This document shows positions 26,643 through 36,259 of a stretch of DNA of 47,783 nt, piece by piece. Source of the stretch: Alcaligenaceae bacterium. GTDB lineage: Bacteria; Pseudomonadota; Gammaproteobacteria; Burkholderiales; Burkholderiaceae_B. The position numbers and the translations under genes are program-made. The DNA lies in the NCBI GenBank assembly GCA_012839585.1, contig DUNB01000105.1, positions 1 through 47,783 on the forward strand, read 5' to 3'. The notes beneath the pieces were generated by a model. That model was not told the origin of the DNA, ran no database searches, and saw nothing but the letters and a program-made list of their open reading frames with translations. Numbering within the stretch: the stretch's first letter is position 1; each line of letters starts with the position of its first letter.

Positions 26643-27575
26643 ATGCTGTCCTCAGGATTACTTCGCCACCAAACGCCCTCGATCAATGCACTGCAATGTT
26701 TTGAGGCCGCCGCCAGACACCTTAGCTTTACGCTGGCGGCCCAGGAACTGCACCTGACACAAAGCGCGGTCAGCAAACAGGTCGCTCAATTAGAAAGCAC
26801 GTTGCAAACGCCGCTATTTAGTCGGGTACGCAAACGGCTCACGCTAAGCCCAGCCGGCGTGCGCTATCTGGCGCACACCCAGCGTATTTTGCAAAGCGTT
26901 GAACAAGCCACCTTAGAAATGCTCAGCCACAACCAAGAGACCGAGGCGTTGACCATTGGCGCCCACCCCAGCTTTGGGGCTTACTGGCTGATTCCCTATC
27001 TGAGCGGCTTTTATCACTCACACCCCCATATTGAGCTGCAGTTTGTGGATTTGTTGCAGCCACGTGAACGTATCCATACCCACTGTGACGCCGCCTTTTT
27101 GTTTGGTCAGGGCAACTGGGAAGGCGTGCACGCCATGAAACTCTTTGACGAAGGCATGATCGCGGTCTGTCACCCAGACACCGTAGCCCAAAAACCTAAC
27201 CCCTCGATTCAAGAGCTCAAGTCCATGACTTTGATTCAGTGCAGCTCACGTCCAAGTGCCTGGCATCAATACTTTTTGGAACAAGACCTAGCCCCCACCT
27301 CTAGCTATCACGGACCCCGTTTCGACACCTGGTCCGCCTGTATTCAAGCCGCCTTAAATCGCTATGGTGTGGCGCTAGTACCGCACTTTTTAGCGGCACC
27401 GGCACTGGCGACCGGACGACTGGTTCGCCCTTGGAAATATGAGCTTGCCAACCAAGGTTCTTACTACTTAACCTATGCCGAACACGAGGCCAATGAGCCC
27501 GCGCTGCGTCAGTTTATTCACTGGGTCAGCCAGAACCCCTACCTAAAACCCAAAGATCATGAAAAAAAGGAATGA
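26643..27575 (+). CDS. LysR-family transcriptional regulator (GcvA-like)
   Basis: The N-terminal winged helix-turn-helix is clear: LQCFEAAARHLSFTLAAQEL, HLTQSAVSKQVAQLE and PLFSRVRKRLTLSPAG. An effector-binding domain of two lobes follows (LTIGAHPSFGAYWLIPYL; RYGVALVPHFLAAP). The start is ambiguous between GTG 26634 and ATG 26643; the ATG gives 310 residues. It lies 95 bases upstream of, and in the same direction as, the aminotransferase gene, so it is the likely local regulator of the 2-aminoadipate cluster. LysR proteins usually need a small-molecule inducer; 2-aminoadipate or 2-oxoadipate would be logical but is a guess. Confidence 0.88.
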   Translation: MLSSGLLRHQTPSINALQCFEAAARHLSFTLAAQELHLTQSAVSKQVAQLESTLQTPLFSRVRKRLTLSPAGVRYLAHTQRILQSVEQATLEMLSHNQETEALTIGAHPSFGAYWLIPYLSGFYHSHPHIELQFVDLLQPRERIHTHCDAAFLFGQGNWEGVHAMKLFDEGMIAVCHPDTVAQKPNPSIQELKSMTLIQCSSRPSAWHQYFLEQDLAPTSSYHGPRFDTWSACIQAALNRYGVALVPHFLAAPALATGRLVRPWKYELANQGSYYLTYAEHEANEPALRQFIHWVSQNPYLKPKDHEKKE

Positions 27576-27620
27576 TCTCATCGAGTAATTTCGTTTGTCA
27601 CCGCGGCAAATTTTTGGTGT

Positions 27621-27643
27621 GATCGTAGATTAGCAATCTGATC
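27621..27643. promoter_or_regulatory. Candidate LysR operator upstream of the aminotransferase
   Basis: The dyad AGATT-AGC-AATCT (27627-27639) is flanked by GATC on both sides, about 30 bases before the aminotransferase ATG. Size and position suit a LysR site, but no binding data can be inferred. Confidence 0.3.
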
Positions 27644-27670
27644 TTAGTTACTGTCTATTCAGGAGACACC

Positions 27671-28924
27671 ATGACCACCCTTAGCCCACAAATCAGCCCT
27701 GCCTTATCCATCGTGCATCCCATCACCTTGGATCACGGTAAAAACGCCCATGTTTGGGACACTGCGGGCAAACAGTACATTGATTTTGTGTGTGGCATTG
27801 GTGTGTTGAACCTAGGTCACTGCCACCCCAATGTGGTGAATGCCATTGTGCAGCAGGCGCAAAAAATGACGCACTACGCGTTCAACGCCGCGCCGCATCA
27901 ACCCTACAGTCTACTGATGGACGCTCTGGCTGACTTTATCCCCACCCAACAACCTCTGGTGGGCATGTTGACCAACAGCGGCGCCGAGGCCACAGAAAAC
28001 GCGCTCAAAGTAGCGCGCTTCAACACCAAACGCAGTGCAGTCATCGCCTTTGATGGCGCTTTTCATGGTCGCACGCTGGCCGCATTGAACTTAAACGGCA
28101 AAGTCGCGCCTTATAAAGTAGGACTAGGTGCCTTACCCGGCCCCGTCTTTCACATTCCCTTTCCTAGCCCTGATACCGGCGTCAGCGCCCAAACCGCCAT
28201 CGCCGCTTTGCAGCGCTTAGGCGAGGTCGAAATTGGCTTTGATGAGGTAGCTGCTATTATTGTAGAACCCGTTCAGGGGGATGGTGGCTTCCAAGTACTG
28301 GATGCCGAATTTGCCCAGTATTTACGCCAGTTCTGTGACCAACACGGTATTTTGCTCATTTTGGATGAAATCCAATCGGGTTTTGGACGCACCGGCAAAC
28401 GCTTTGCCTTTGAGCACCTTGGCATTGAACCCGATCTATTGTTGTTAGGCAAAAGCATTGCCGGTGGTATGCCCTTGGGCGCCATGATGGCCAAAGCCGA
28501 ATTATTTCAGACCATGCCCAAAGGCAGCTTAGGTGGTACCTATTCCGGTAACCCCGTTGCCTGTGCAGCGGCGCTAGAAATCATTAAATTGCTTAACGAT
28601 GCGCCCACTTTAGAAAAATGGGCCACCGACTACGAAAACCGTGTCCAACAGCACTACCAACAATGGCAACAGCAAGGTCTTTCCATTGTGGGTAGATTGA
28701 CCGGTATTGGCGCCATGCGCGGCATCGAACTACGCCACCCTGACGGTCGCCCCGGCACCGCCGAATTAGCTCAAATTCTGAATCAAGCCCGAGAAAAAGG
28801 GTTGCTATTAATGCCTAGCGGCTCAAGTCGTCATATCATTCGTTTATTGGCCCCGCTAACCATTGAAGCAGACACCCTCGATCACGGTCTACGTATCCTA
28901 GGAGACTGCTTAGCAAATTGCTAA
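27671..28924 (+). CDS. Class III PLP aminotransferase, probable 2-aminoadipate (or 4-aminobutyrate) transaminase
   Basis: Fold-type I omega-aminotransferase related to GabT. The Schiff-base lysine is K261 in LLLLGKSIAGGMPLG. TNSGAEATENALKVAR and the PLP-binding LILDEIQSGFGRTG are typical, and AFHGRTLAALNLNGK is present. Length 417 residues. The downstream genes encode a D-2-hydroxyglutarate dehydrogenase and an HglS-type enzyme. In Pseudomonas putida a class III enzyme annotated as GabT-like is reported to transaminate 2-aminoadipate ahead of HglS, so that substrate is favoured here on context. 4-Aminobutyrate or 5-aminovalerate remain possible. AGGAGA precedes the ATG. Confidence 0.85.
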   Translation: MTTLSPQISPALSIVHPITLDHGKNAHVWDTAGKQYIDFVCGIGVLNLGHCHPNVVNAIVQQAQKMTHYAFNAAPHQPYSLLMDALADFIPTQQPLVGMLTNSGAEATENALKVARFNTKRSAVIAFDGAFHGRTLAALNLNGKVAPYKVGLGALPGPVFHIPFPSPDTGVSAQTAIAALQRLGEVEIGFDEVAAIIVEPVQGDGGFQVLDAEFAQYLRQFCDQHGILLILDEIQSGFGRTGKRFAFEHLGIEPDLLLLGKSIAGGMPLGAMMAKAELFQTMPKGSLGGTYSGNPVACAAALEIIKLLNDAPTLEKWATDYENRVQQHYQQWQQQGLSIVGRLTGIGAMRGIELRHPDGRPGTAELAQILNQAREKGLLLMPSGSSRHIIRLLAPLTIEADTLDHGLRILGDCLANC

Positions 28925-28931
28925 GGATGAC

Positions 28932-31900
28932 ATGAAACACATTGCCCTTTTACCTGTCCCTACTGCCCCCGAAACCCAATGCTATGCTGATTTTCTAAGC
29001 GAGCTAAAACGCATTGGTTTTCAAGGGGATATCGAGTCTGATTACGCAAAGCGCGTCGTGTTTGCCACCGATAACTCGGTCTACCAACGCGTGCCACAGG
29101 CCTCGATTTTTCCACGTCACACCGATGACCTCATCGTGGTGGCGCGCTTGGCTGCGCAAGACAAATACCGCGGTATTGTATTGAGCCCACGCGGGGGCGG
29201 TACCGGGACAAACGGGCAATCTTTGACCGACGGCATCATGGTGGATCTGTCGCGTCATATGAATCAAATCCTGCACATTGATGCACGCAACCGCACCGCG
29301 ATTGTGCAACCGGGTGTGGTCAAAGATCAGCTCAATGCTGCCCTCAAACCCTACGGTTTATTCTTTGCCCCCGAACTATCCACCTCGAACCGTGCCACCA
29401 TCGGCGGCATGATCAATACCGACGCCAGTGGTCAGGGCAGCTGCACCTATGGCAAAACCCGTGACCACGTGCTGGGATTAAAAACAGTATTGCTAGGCGG
29501 TCAGGTCTTAGACACCTTTGCCATCCGCACCGAGGAACTGCCCCAATTCAAAAACGACGACGAGGTGGGCGACATCTACAGCACGGTGGACGAACTGGTC
29601 ACCACCCACGCCCAGGCCATCCAAGACACCTTCCCGCCGTTAAACCGCTGTTTAACCGGCTACGACCTGCCGCACATCAAAGAAAACGGCGAGTTCAACC
29701 TCAATAACTTATTGTGTGGTTCCGAAGGCTCTTTGGGTTTTATTGCCGAGGCCAAGCTCAATGTTTTGCCCATTCCCACTGAGCAAATCCTGGTGAATGT
29801 GCGCTATGCCGACTTTCAGGCGGCTCTGCGCGATGCCACCGCCTTAATGGCATTGAAACCGCTGTCCATCGAGACCGTGGATTCCACCGTATTGGAACTA
29901 GCGCAAAATGACATCGTGTGGTCCAGCGTGGCGCGCTATTTCCCTGATAACGAGGACGGCGCCGCCACCCGTGGTATTAACCTGGTGGAATTTGCAGGCA
30001 ATGACCGCGATGCCTTGCAAGAGCAAGTCGATGCTTTTATTCGTCACCTAGACACCGATCAAAGCGTGGTTCGTCTAGGTCAAACCGTGGCCACCGGCGC
30101 CAAAGAGGTCAACACCGTTTACGGTATGCGTAAACGCGCCGTCGGCCTGCTGGGTAACGTGCAGGGCGAAATCCGCCCCCAACCCTTTGTAGAAGACACC
30201 GCCGTTCCCCCAGAAAACCTCGCCGATTTTATTGCTGAGTTCCGCGAGGTCTTGGATGCCGCCGATTTAAAATACGGCATGTTTGGTCACGTCGATGCGG
30301 GGGTATTACACGTACGCCCTGCGTTGGATATGAAAGACCCCGAGCAAGCCGCCATGATCCGCCCCATCACCGACAAGGTGGTCGAACTAGTCCATAAATA
30401 TGGCGGCGTACTGTGGGGCGAACACGGCAAAGGCCTGCGTTCTGGCTATGCACCGAAATTTTTTGGTGAACTCTACCCCGTGTTGCAACAGATCAAAGCC
30501 CTCTTTGATCCGCATAACCAATTGAATCCGGGCAAAATTGCCACCCCCTCTACCCAGCCCAATGCCGCCCTATTAGCGGTGGACGAGGTGGACTTCCGTG
30601 GTGATTTCGACCGCCAGATCCAACCGTCGAACTGGCAACACTTCAACAGCGCCGTCTACTGTAACGGCAACGGTGCCTGCTACAACTACGACCTAGACGA
30701 CGCCATGTGTCCATCGTGGAAAGCCACCCGCGACCGCATGCACTCGCCCAAAGGACGCGCTTCGGCAGTGCGCGAATGGTTACGCCTCCAAAATAACCAA
30801 GGCGTGGACCTAAGCCATTATCAGGCGCCAAGCGGTGTACTCGCCCACGTCAAACAACTGGGTCAAAAAATCCGCTTTAGCTGGAACTCGCCACGTCACA
30901 AAAAACAAGACTACTCGCATCAGGTCTACGAGGCCTTGGACGGCTGTTTATCCTGCAAATCGTGTGCAGGGCAATGCCCGATTAAAGTCAACGTACCTGA
31001 CTTTAAAGCCAAGTTTTTACACCTCTACCACAGCCGCTACCTGCGTCCGCTCAAAGACTATGCGGTGGCGTCCTTAGAATACGCCCTGCCCTATGCCGCC
31101 AAAGCCCCTGCTGTATACAACGGGTTGATGCGCCAGCCTTTAGTCCAAAAGGCACTGAGCAAAACCGTGGGCCTAAGCGACATTCCCCTATTGCATGACA
31201 CCAAATGGGACGCCTTGCTGACCCGCTATGGCGTGCAACTGGCCAACGAGCAGACCTTGGCGGCCCTAAGCCCTGAACAAAAGCAAAACAGCGTGGTGCT
31301 GATCCAAGACGCCTTTACCCGCTATTTTGAAACCCCACTGTGGGCAGACTGGTTAGATGTGCTGCATCAGCTACAGGTGCAGATTTTTATCGCCCCCTTT
31401 ATGCCCAACGGCAAGCCGCTGCAGGTTCATGGCTTTTTAAATGGCTTCAAAAAACAAGCCCAACGCCATGCCACCTTATTGAATAGTTTCAGCGCCCAAG
31501 GCGTTGCTCTGATCGGTATCGATCCCGCCATGACGCTGGTCTACCGTCAGGAATACAAACAAGCCTTAGAACCTGAAATGAACGCGCCTGATGTGGCCCT
31601 GCCCCAAGAATGGTTACACCAATGGCTCAGTGCCAAAGGCATCAGCCCACAGGCGGACAACACCGACCCGAACAACACCTTTTATTTACTCGGGCACTGT
31701 ACCGAAAAAACCACCGCCCCACAGGCAGCCGCCTTGTGGCGTGATGTGTTCGCTTTATTTGGTTTGAATCTGGTCAATTTGGCCAGCGGCTGCTGCGGTA
31801 TGGCCGGTACCTATGGCCACGAAAGCCATCACCGTGACACCTCGGCCACCATTTACGACCAATCGTGGCGTCCCATCGTGGCGCGTCACGGTCAAAGCGG

Positions 31901-32018
31901 GCGTCTGCTTGCTACTGGCTATTCCTGTCGCAGTCAGGTGGATCGCTTTAGCCAGCAAAAAATTCATCACCCTATTCATATTTTACGACGACAAAATTAC
32001 AGTCATTTATTAGCCTAG
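28932..32018 (+). CDS. ydiJ: D-2-hydroxyglutarate dehydrogenase, YdiJ-type FAD/Fe-S enzyme
   Basis: Large flavoprotein oxidising D-2-hydroxyglutarate to 2-oxoglutarate. The FAD-binding PCMH domain includes SPRGGGTGTNGQSLTDGIMV and TIGGMINTDASGQGS. The FAD-oxidase C-terminal domain includes YGMFGHVDAGVLHVRP and GEHGKGLRSGYAP. A [4Fe-4S] motif C672-LSC-KSC-AGQC682-P follows, then a CCG-type domain (ASGCCGMAGTYGHE) at the C-terminus. The 1028-residue length agrees with E. coli YdiJ (about 1018). It begins seven bases after the aminotransferase stop and precedes hglS by 13 bases, fitting one operon. Confidence 0.88.
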   Translation: MKHIALLPVPTAPETQCYADFLSELKRIGFQGDIESDYAKRVVFATDNSVYQRVPQASIFPRHTDDLIVVARLAAQDKYRGIVLSPRGGGTGTNGQSLTDGIMVDLSRHMNQILHIDARNRTAIVQPGVVKDQLNAALKPYGLFFAPELSTSNRATIGGMINTDASGQGSCTYGKTRDHVLGLKTVLLGGQVLDTFAIRTEELPQFKNDDEVGDIYSTVDELVTTHAQAIQDTFPPLNRCLTGYDLPHIKENGEFNLNNLLCGSEGSLGFIAEAKLNVLPIPTEQILVNVRYADFQAALRDATALMALKPLSIETVDSTVLELAQNDIVWSSVARYFPDNEDGAATRGINLVEFAGNDRDALQEQVDAFIRHLDTDQSVVRLGQTVATGAKEVNTVYGMRKRAVGLLGNVQGEIRPQPFVEDTAVPPENLADFIAEFREVLDAADLKYGMFGHVDAGVLHVRPALDMKDPEQAAMIRPITDKVVELVHKYGGVLWGEHGKGLRSGYAPKFFGELYPVLQQIKALFDPHNQLNPGKIATPSTQPNAALLAVDEVDFRGDFDRQIQPSNWQHFNSAVYCNGNGACYNYDLDDAMCPSWKATRDRMHSPKGRASAVREWLRLQNNQGVDLSHYQAPSGVLAHVKQLGQKIRFSWNSPRHKKQDYSHQVYEALDGCLSCKSCAGQCPIKVNVPDFKAKFLHLYHSRYLRPLKDYAVASLEYALPYAAKAPAVYNGLMRQPLVQKALSKTVGLSDIPLLHDTKWDALLTRYGVQLANEQTLAALSPEQKQNSVVLIQDAFTRYFETPLWADWLDVLHQLQVQIFIAPFMPNGKPLQVHGFLNGFKKQAQRHATLLNSFSAQGVALIGIDPAMTLVYRQEYKQALEPEMNAPDVALPQEWLHQWLSAKGISPQADNTDPNNTFYLLGHCTEKTTAPQAAALWRDVFALFGLNLVNLASGCCGMAGTYGHESHHRDTSATIYDQSWRPIVARHGQSGRLLATGYSCRSQVDRFSQQKIHHPIHILRRQNYSHLLA

Positions 32019-32031
32019 GAGCCTTTGCATC

Positions 32032-33420
32032 ATGAGCACCCCCTCTTTTGTCAGTCCCAGTCAAATCCGTGCGCAGTTTTCCGCTGCCATGTCCGCCATG
32101 TACAAAAACGAAGTGCCGCTCTATGGCGACTTGATGGACCTAGTGGCCGACGTGAATCAGCGTTGCTTAGACAACGACCCCGCACTACGCGAACACTTGG
32201 AAAACACAAACGAACTAGCACGACTTGACGAAGAGCGTCACGGCGCCATTCGCGTTGGTACCGCCCAAGAACTGCACACCATTCGCCGTTTATTTGCGGT
32301 GATGGGAATGTCACCGGTCGGTTACTACGACTTGGCCCCTGCCGGGGTGCCAGTGCACTCCACCGCCTTTAGAGCCCTACACGAAGACGAGCTCAAACAA
32401 AGCCCGTTCCGCGTGTTTACTTCTCTATTGCGTTTGGAGTTAATCGACGACGAAGCCCTACGCAACGAAGCCGCAGAAATCCTATCACGCCGTCAAATTT
32501 TCACCCCCGGTGCCATAGCACTGATTGAAAAACACGAACAGCAAGGCGGGCTGGATGCAGCGGATGCCGAACAGTTTGTAAAAGAGGCCCTAGAGACCTT
32601 CCGCTGGCACACCGCCGCCACCGTCACCAGCGCCCAGTACGATGCCTTGCATGACCAGCACCGTTTGATCGCTGACGTGGTGGCGTTTAAAGGTCCGCAC
32701 ATCAACCACCTGACCCCACGCACCTTGGACATTGATGCCGTCCAAGAGCAAATGCCACAGCGCGGGATCACACCCAAAGCCGTGATCGAAGGCCCACCCA
32801 CTCGTCAACACGCCATCTTGCTGCGTCAAACCAGCTTTAAGGCCCTTAACGAAGCCGTGCGCTTTACCGACCAAGGCGATGATGCACAAGGCAGCCACAC
32901 CGCCCGTTTTGGTGAAATCGAACAGCGTGGTGCTGCTCTGACCGCCAAAGGCCGTGATCTATACGATCAACTGTTGACCGCCACCCGCGAAGAAATGGGC
33001 GGCGCCCCGACCGAGGCCAATGCGCAGCAGTATTACCAAACCTTAGCCAAGCACTTTGAAGCCTTCCCAGACGATTTGGTTGAGCTTTTCAAACAAGACC
33101 TGGCTTATTTTGTGTACACCCCCACTGCCCAAGGTCTGGCTAAAAAAGGCAAATACCCTGCCGACATCAGCATGACCCAATTGGTAGAAGACGGCGATGT
33201 GCGCCTAGACACCATTGTCTACGAGGACTTTTTACCTGTCAGTGCAGCGGGTATTTTCCAATCCAACTTGGGCGACAGCGGTACCGCTGAATACAAGCAA
33301 ATGTCGAACCAAGAACTATTTGAAAGAGATCTAGGCAGTGCCGTCATGGACGAGCAACGTCTCTACCAAGAGCAATCGCAGCGCTCCCTAGCACAGTGTT
33401 TTGCCGCCTTGGGCCTCTAA
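32032..33420 (+). CDS. hglS: 2-oxoadipate dioxygenase/decarboxylase (HglS, DUF1338)
   Basis: Non-haem Fe(II) enzyme of the DUF1338/vicinal-oxygen-chelate group that turns 2-oxoadipate into D-2-hydroxyglutarate with loss of CO2. The 462-residue protein has His70 and Arg74 in DEERHGAIRVGT, His226 in GPHINHLTPRTLD and Glu295 in ARFGEIEQRG. As I recall it, the P. putida enzyme uses His70, His226 and Glu294 as metal ligands and Arg74 for substrate, so the match is residue for residue apart from one shift. A GGAG precedes the ATG. The enzyme links the aminotransferase and ydiJ into one pathway. Confidence 0.88.
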   Translation: MSTPSFVSPSQIRAQFSAAMSAMYKNEVPLYGDLMDLVADVNQRCLDNDPALREHLENTNELARLDEERHGAIRVGTAQELHTIRRLFAVMGMSPVGYYDLAPAGVPVHSTAFRALHEDELKQSPFRVFTSLLRLELIDDEALRNEAAEILSRRQIFTPGAIALIEKHEQQGGLDAADAEQFVKEALETFRWHTAATVTSAQYDALHDQHRLIADVVAFKGPHINHLTPRTLDIDAVQEQMPQRGITPKAVIEGPPTRQHAILLRQTSFKALNEAVRFTDQGDDAQGSHTARFGEIEQRGAALTAKGRDLYDQLLTATREEMGGAPTEANAQQYYQTLAKHFEAFPDDLVELFKQDLAYFVYTPTAQGLAKKGKYPADISMTQLVEDGDVRLDTIVYEDFLPVSAAGIFQSNLGDSGTAEYKQMSNQELFERDLGSAVMDEQRLYQEQSQRSLAQCFAALGL

Positions 33421-33444
33421 TCGATTAGACCCCTTGCCGTTGCC

Positions 33445-33498
33445 AAACGGGCCTGCTCGCCTCTGAAACATAAAGAGGTCGAAGCGGGCCCGTTTTTT
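33445..33498 (+). terminator. Rho-independent terminator after hglS
   Basis: AAACGGGCC (33445-33453) pairs with GGCCCGTTT (33487-33495) and the stem continues inward with mismatches around a CCTCT/AGAGG inner helix; a run of six T (33493-33498) ends it. It closes the aminotransferase-ydiJ-hglS operon. Confidence 0.8.
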
Positions 33499-33591
33499 AT
33501 CAGGTGTCTTTGCTTTAAAACGGAGGGGGGATGGCAAAGGCCTATAATGACAAATTCAATGATTCACACCGCATGACAGCTAGGAGGCGAC

Positions 33592-34116
33592 ATGACCCTT
33601 TATCAATTAAAAGACAAAACCCCTGTGATTGCACCCAGTGCCTACGTGGCTAACGAGGCCGTGGTAATTGGCGATGTGCGCTTAGGTGAAAACGTCAGCG
33701 TGTGGCCCGGCGCCGTTTTACGTGGCGACAACGAACCCATCGTATTGGGCGATAACAGCAACGCCCAAGAAGGCGCGGTCTTTCATACGGACCCCGGCTA
33801 TCCATTAACCGTTGGTAAAAACGTCACCATCGGCCACCAAGCCATGTTGCATGGCTGCACCGTAGGTGATGGCAGTTTGATTGGCATCCAAGCCGTGGTG
33901 CTGAACGGAGCCGTCATCGGCGCCGAATCCCTCGTCGGTGCCGGCGCCCTAGTGACCGAAGGCAAAAGCTTCCCACCCCGCTCGCTGATCATCGGCAGCC
34001 CCGCCAAAGCCATCCGCACCCTAACCGACGACGACATCGCCGGCCTACAACGCAATGCGCAAACCTATGTAGAGCGTGGACAGGCGTTTAAGACGGAGTT
34101 GAAAAAAATTGGTTAA
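33592..34116 (+). CDS. yrdA: Gamma-class carbonic anhydrase-like hexapeptide protein (YrdA family)
   Basis: Left-handed beta-helix trimeric protein. Repeated hexapeptides (VVIGDVRLGENVSVWPGAVL; TVGKNVTIGHQAMLHGCTVG) are visible. The three zinc-ligand histidines of gamma carbonic anhydrases occur in VFHTD and GHQAMLHGC. Length 174 residues. An AGGAGG-like site (CTAGGAGGCGAC) precedes the ATG, and a TATAAT (33543-33548) lies about 45 bases upstream. Many members lack measurable anhydrase activity, so the enzymatic role is only likely. Confidence 0.88.
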   Translation: MTLYQLKDKTPVIAPSAYVANEAVVIGDVRLGENVSVWPGAVLRGDNEPIVLGDNSNAQEGAVFHTDPGYPLTVGKNVTIGHQAMLHGCTVGDGSLIGIQAVVLNGAVIGAESLVGAGALVTEGKSFPPRSLIIGSPAKAIRTLTDDDIAGLQRNAQTYVERGQAFKTELKKIG

Positions 34117-34227
34117 GCCAACGATCGGATAACCCAACGATTTAAAAATGCGTTACAAAAAATCACTAGAACGCCTATGATCTAGCTCTGGCTTTTTGCT
34201 TTTGTCTTTATCATCCTACCTTGCACC

Positions 34228-36144
34228 ATGAACTACCGCCCAGAAATAGACGGCTTACGGTCTTTTGCTATCCTTCCTGTTTTGCTGTTCCACGCCGGCT
34301 TTGGCTGGATGTCTGGCGGTTTTTTGGGTGTGGATGTGTTCTTTGTCATCAGTGGCTATTTAATTAGCTCCATTATTATCAAAGAACATGCGGATGCCCG
34401 CTTTAGCTTGGCGCATTTTTATGAAAGACGAGCACGACGCATTTTACCCGCGCTGTTTTTTGTCTTAATCAGCAGCACCTTGGCGGCCTGGTGGTGGTTA
34501 AGCCCCCAACAGCTCGTCGACTTTGCGCACAGCATACTGGCCACCTTAGGCTTTGTCGCCAATATCTATTTTTGGCAGCATATTGATTATTTCACTGGGG
34601 ATACGAACCTACTGCCCCTGCTGCATCTGTGGTCACTGGGAATTGAGGAGCAGTTTTACTTTTTATTCCCTTTATTATTCATCCTACTCTGGAATAAAAA
34701 AGAACGGCTACTTGGGGTGATTGCCGCCCTCTTTATGGCTAGCCTACTGGGAGCACATCTAGTCGATACGGCTCAACGCAGTGCCGCCTTTTATTTGCTG
34801 CCCACCCGTGCTTGGGAGCTTATCGCCGGCGCTGGCTGTGCTTTTTATCTACATCGTAAAAGCTCTCCACACCTATCCCAAATCAACCAGTTAGGCAGTG
34901 CCCTAGGTCTAGGGGTATTAGTCGCCAGCTTTTTGCTCTTTACACCTGCCACCTTGCACCCCAGCCTGTGGACCCTGATTCCTGTACTGGGCACGGTATT
35001 GATTATTGTCTGCGCCCAACCCAACACCCTGACAGCAAAGCTACTTAGCCTCAAACCACTGGTATGGATTGGGTTGCTAAGCTACAGCGCCTACCTGTGG
35101 CATCAGCCGCTCTTTGCTTTTACGCGCATCACACGCCTGCAAGCCGAACTGCCGCTCACTATCACACTCGGGCTCATAGTATTGACCTTTTTGTTGGCTG
35201 CGATCAGCTGGCGCTTCATCGAACAACCTTTTAGAAACCGAGCTTTTTTACGTCGTAAACAGGTCTTTGGGCTTAGCCTAGCAGCCATGCTGGGCCTAGC
35301 CGCCCCTATGCTATGGATACAGCAACAACAAGGACTACCGCAGCGTTTTAATGAAGTGCAGCGTATCCTCTTTGAGCATCAACGTTTGGCCTCCCAACAA
35401 GCCAGCCATGATCCCTGCTTTGTGGGCGAAGACCGTGACAGCCAAGCCCTAGGCGAGGAATGCAAACTCAACGCGCAACAAACCAGTGCCTTGTTAGGGG
35501 ACTCGCATGCTTCCGCTCTATGGTATGGTCTCAACGCACACATTCCCTTGGCAAAATACAGTGCCAGTGGCTGTGCGCCTCTGCTCGGTGATGAAATCAA
35601 AGACTGGCGTCCTTTTTGCCCCGCCGTCAACCAGTTTAATTTTTCTGAGATTAAATCCAAACAGCCCGAGCTGATTGTCTTACATGCTAACTGGCTGCTC
35701 TATCAGCAAAAACTGCCTCAAGACGACCCGCTGTTAATTGGTAAACAACTACAAAACACCCTGGCCCATTTGCAGCGCATTGCACCCAATAGCCACGTCT
35801 TTGTGATTGGTGATGTGCCGCAGTGGCCGCCGTCTTTGATTCAAATCCTCAGCGACCAAGCAAAACACGACTCGCCTGAGCATAAGCAACCCAATAGCAC
35901 CTACGCCGCCCTTAAAAAGGTGGAGCATATCCTACAAGACCACATGGATGACAGGGCAACCTTTATTAGCCTGTTAGATATGTTGTGTGACGAGGAAGGT
36001 GTCTGCCAAACCATCATCCCCACAGAAACCGACTGGGAACCTCTGGCGTGGGACTACGGCCATTTAAGCCGTGGCGCTGCGGCCTATGTCAGCCAACAGC
36101 TCATACCCATGATGAAACAAGCCGCCACGCCTCATGCACCTTAA
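34228..36144 (+). CDS. OafA/YrhL-type acyltransferase with periplasmic SGNH domain
   Basis: O-acetylates surface polysaccharide (O-antigen or similar) across the inner membrane. Residues 1-~365 form the acyltransferase-3 membrane domain, beginning YRPEIDGLRSFAILPVLLFH with GGFLGVDVFFVISGYLISS and RRARRILPA. Residues ~400-638 form an SGNH domain: Ser426 in LLGDSHASALWYGL, and the D609-YGH612 catalytic pair in AWDYGHLSRGAAAYV. The fused architecture equals that of Salmonella OafA. It opens the surface-modification island; a perfect palindromic terminator separates it from the convergent gtr cassette. Confidence 0.9.
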   Translation: MNYRPEIDGLRSFAILPVLLFHAGFGWMSGGFLGVDVFFVISGYLISSIIIKEHADARFSLAHFYERRARRILPALFFVLISSTLAAWWWLSPQQLVDFAHSILATLGFVANIYFWQHIDYFTGDTNLLPLLHLWSLGIEEQFYFLFPLLFILLWNKKERLLGVIAALFMASLLGAHLVDTAQRSAAFYLLPTRAWELIAGAGCAFYLHRKSSPHLSQINQLGSALGLGVLVASFLLFTPATLHPSLWTLIPVLGTVLIIVCAQPNTLTAKLLSLKPLVWIGLLSYSAYLWHQPLFAFTRITRLQAELPLTITLGLIVLTFLLAAISWRFIEQPFRNRAFLRRKQVFGLSLAAMLGLAAPMLWIQQQQGLPQRFNEVQRILFEHQRLASQQASHDPCFVGEDRDSQALGEECKLNAQQTSALLGDSHASALWYGLNAHIPLAKYSASGCAPLLGDEIKDWRPFCPAVNQFNFSEIKSKQPELIVLHANWLLYQQKLPQDDPLLIGKQLQNTLAHLQRIAPNSHVFVIGDVPQWPPSLIQILSDQAKHDSPEHKQPNSTYAALKKVEHILQDHMDDRATFISLLDMLCDEEGVCQTIIPTETDWEPLAWDYGHLSRGAAAYVSQQLIPMMKQAATPHAP

Positions 36145-36172
36145 ACTGTAGGGTAATGGTCTTTATAACCAA

Positions 36173-36204
36173 GTAAAACAGCGAGCCTAGGCTCGCTGTT
36201 TTAC
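36173..36204. terminator. Perfect 32-bp palindrome, bidirectional terminator
   Basis: GTAAAACAGCGAGCCT and its exact complement abut, lying between the 3' ends of the convergent acyltransferase and glucosyltransferase genes. The stem has A-run and T-run ends on both strands. Confidence 0.8.
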
Positions 36205-36259
36205 TTAATGCGAATAAAAACTAATCAATCCTTAATGGTTAGCAATCAAGCACACCCAG

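Noticed and set aside
32025-32228. Overlapping ORF at the start of hglS in another frame
   Set aside because: HglS in the main frame has conserved catalytic residues across this stretch; the other frame is a by-product.
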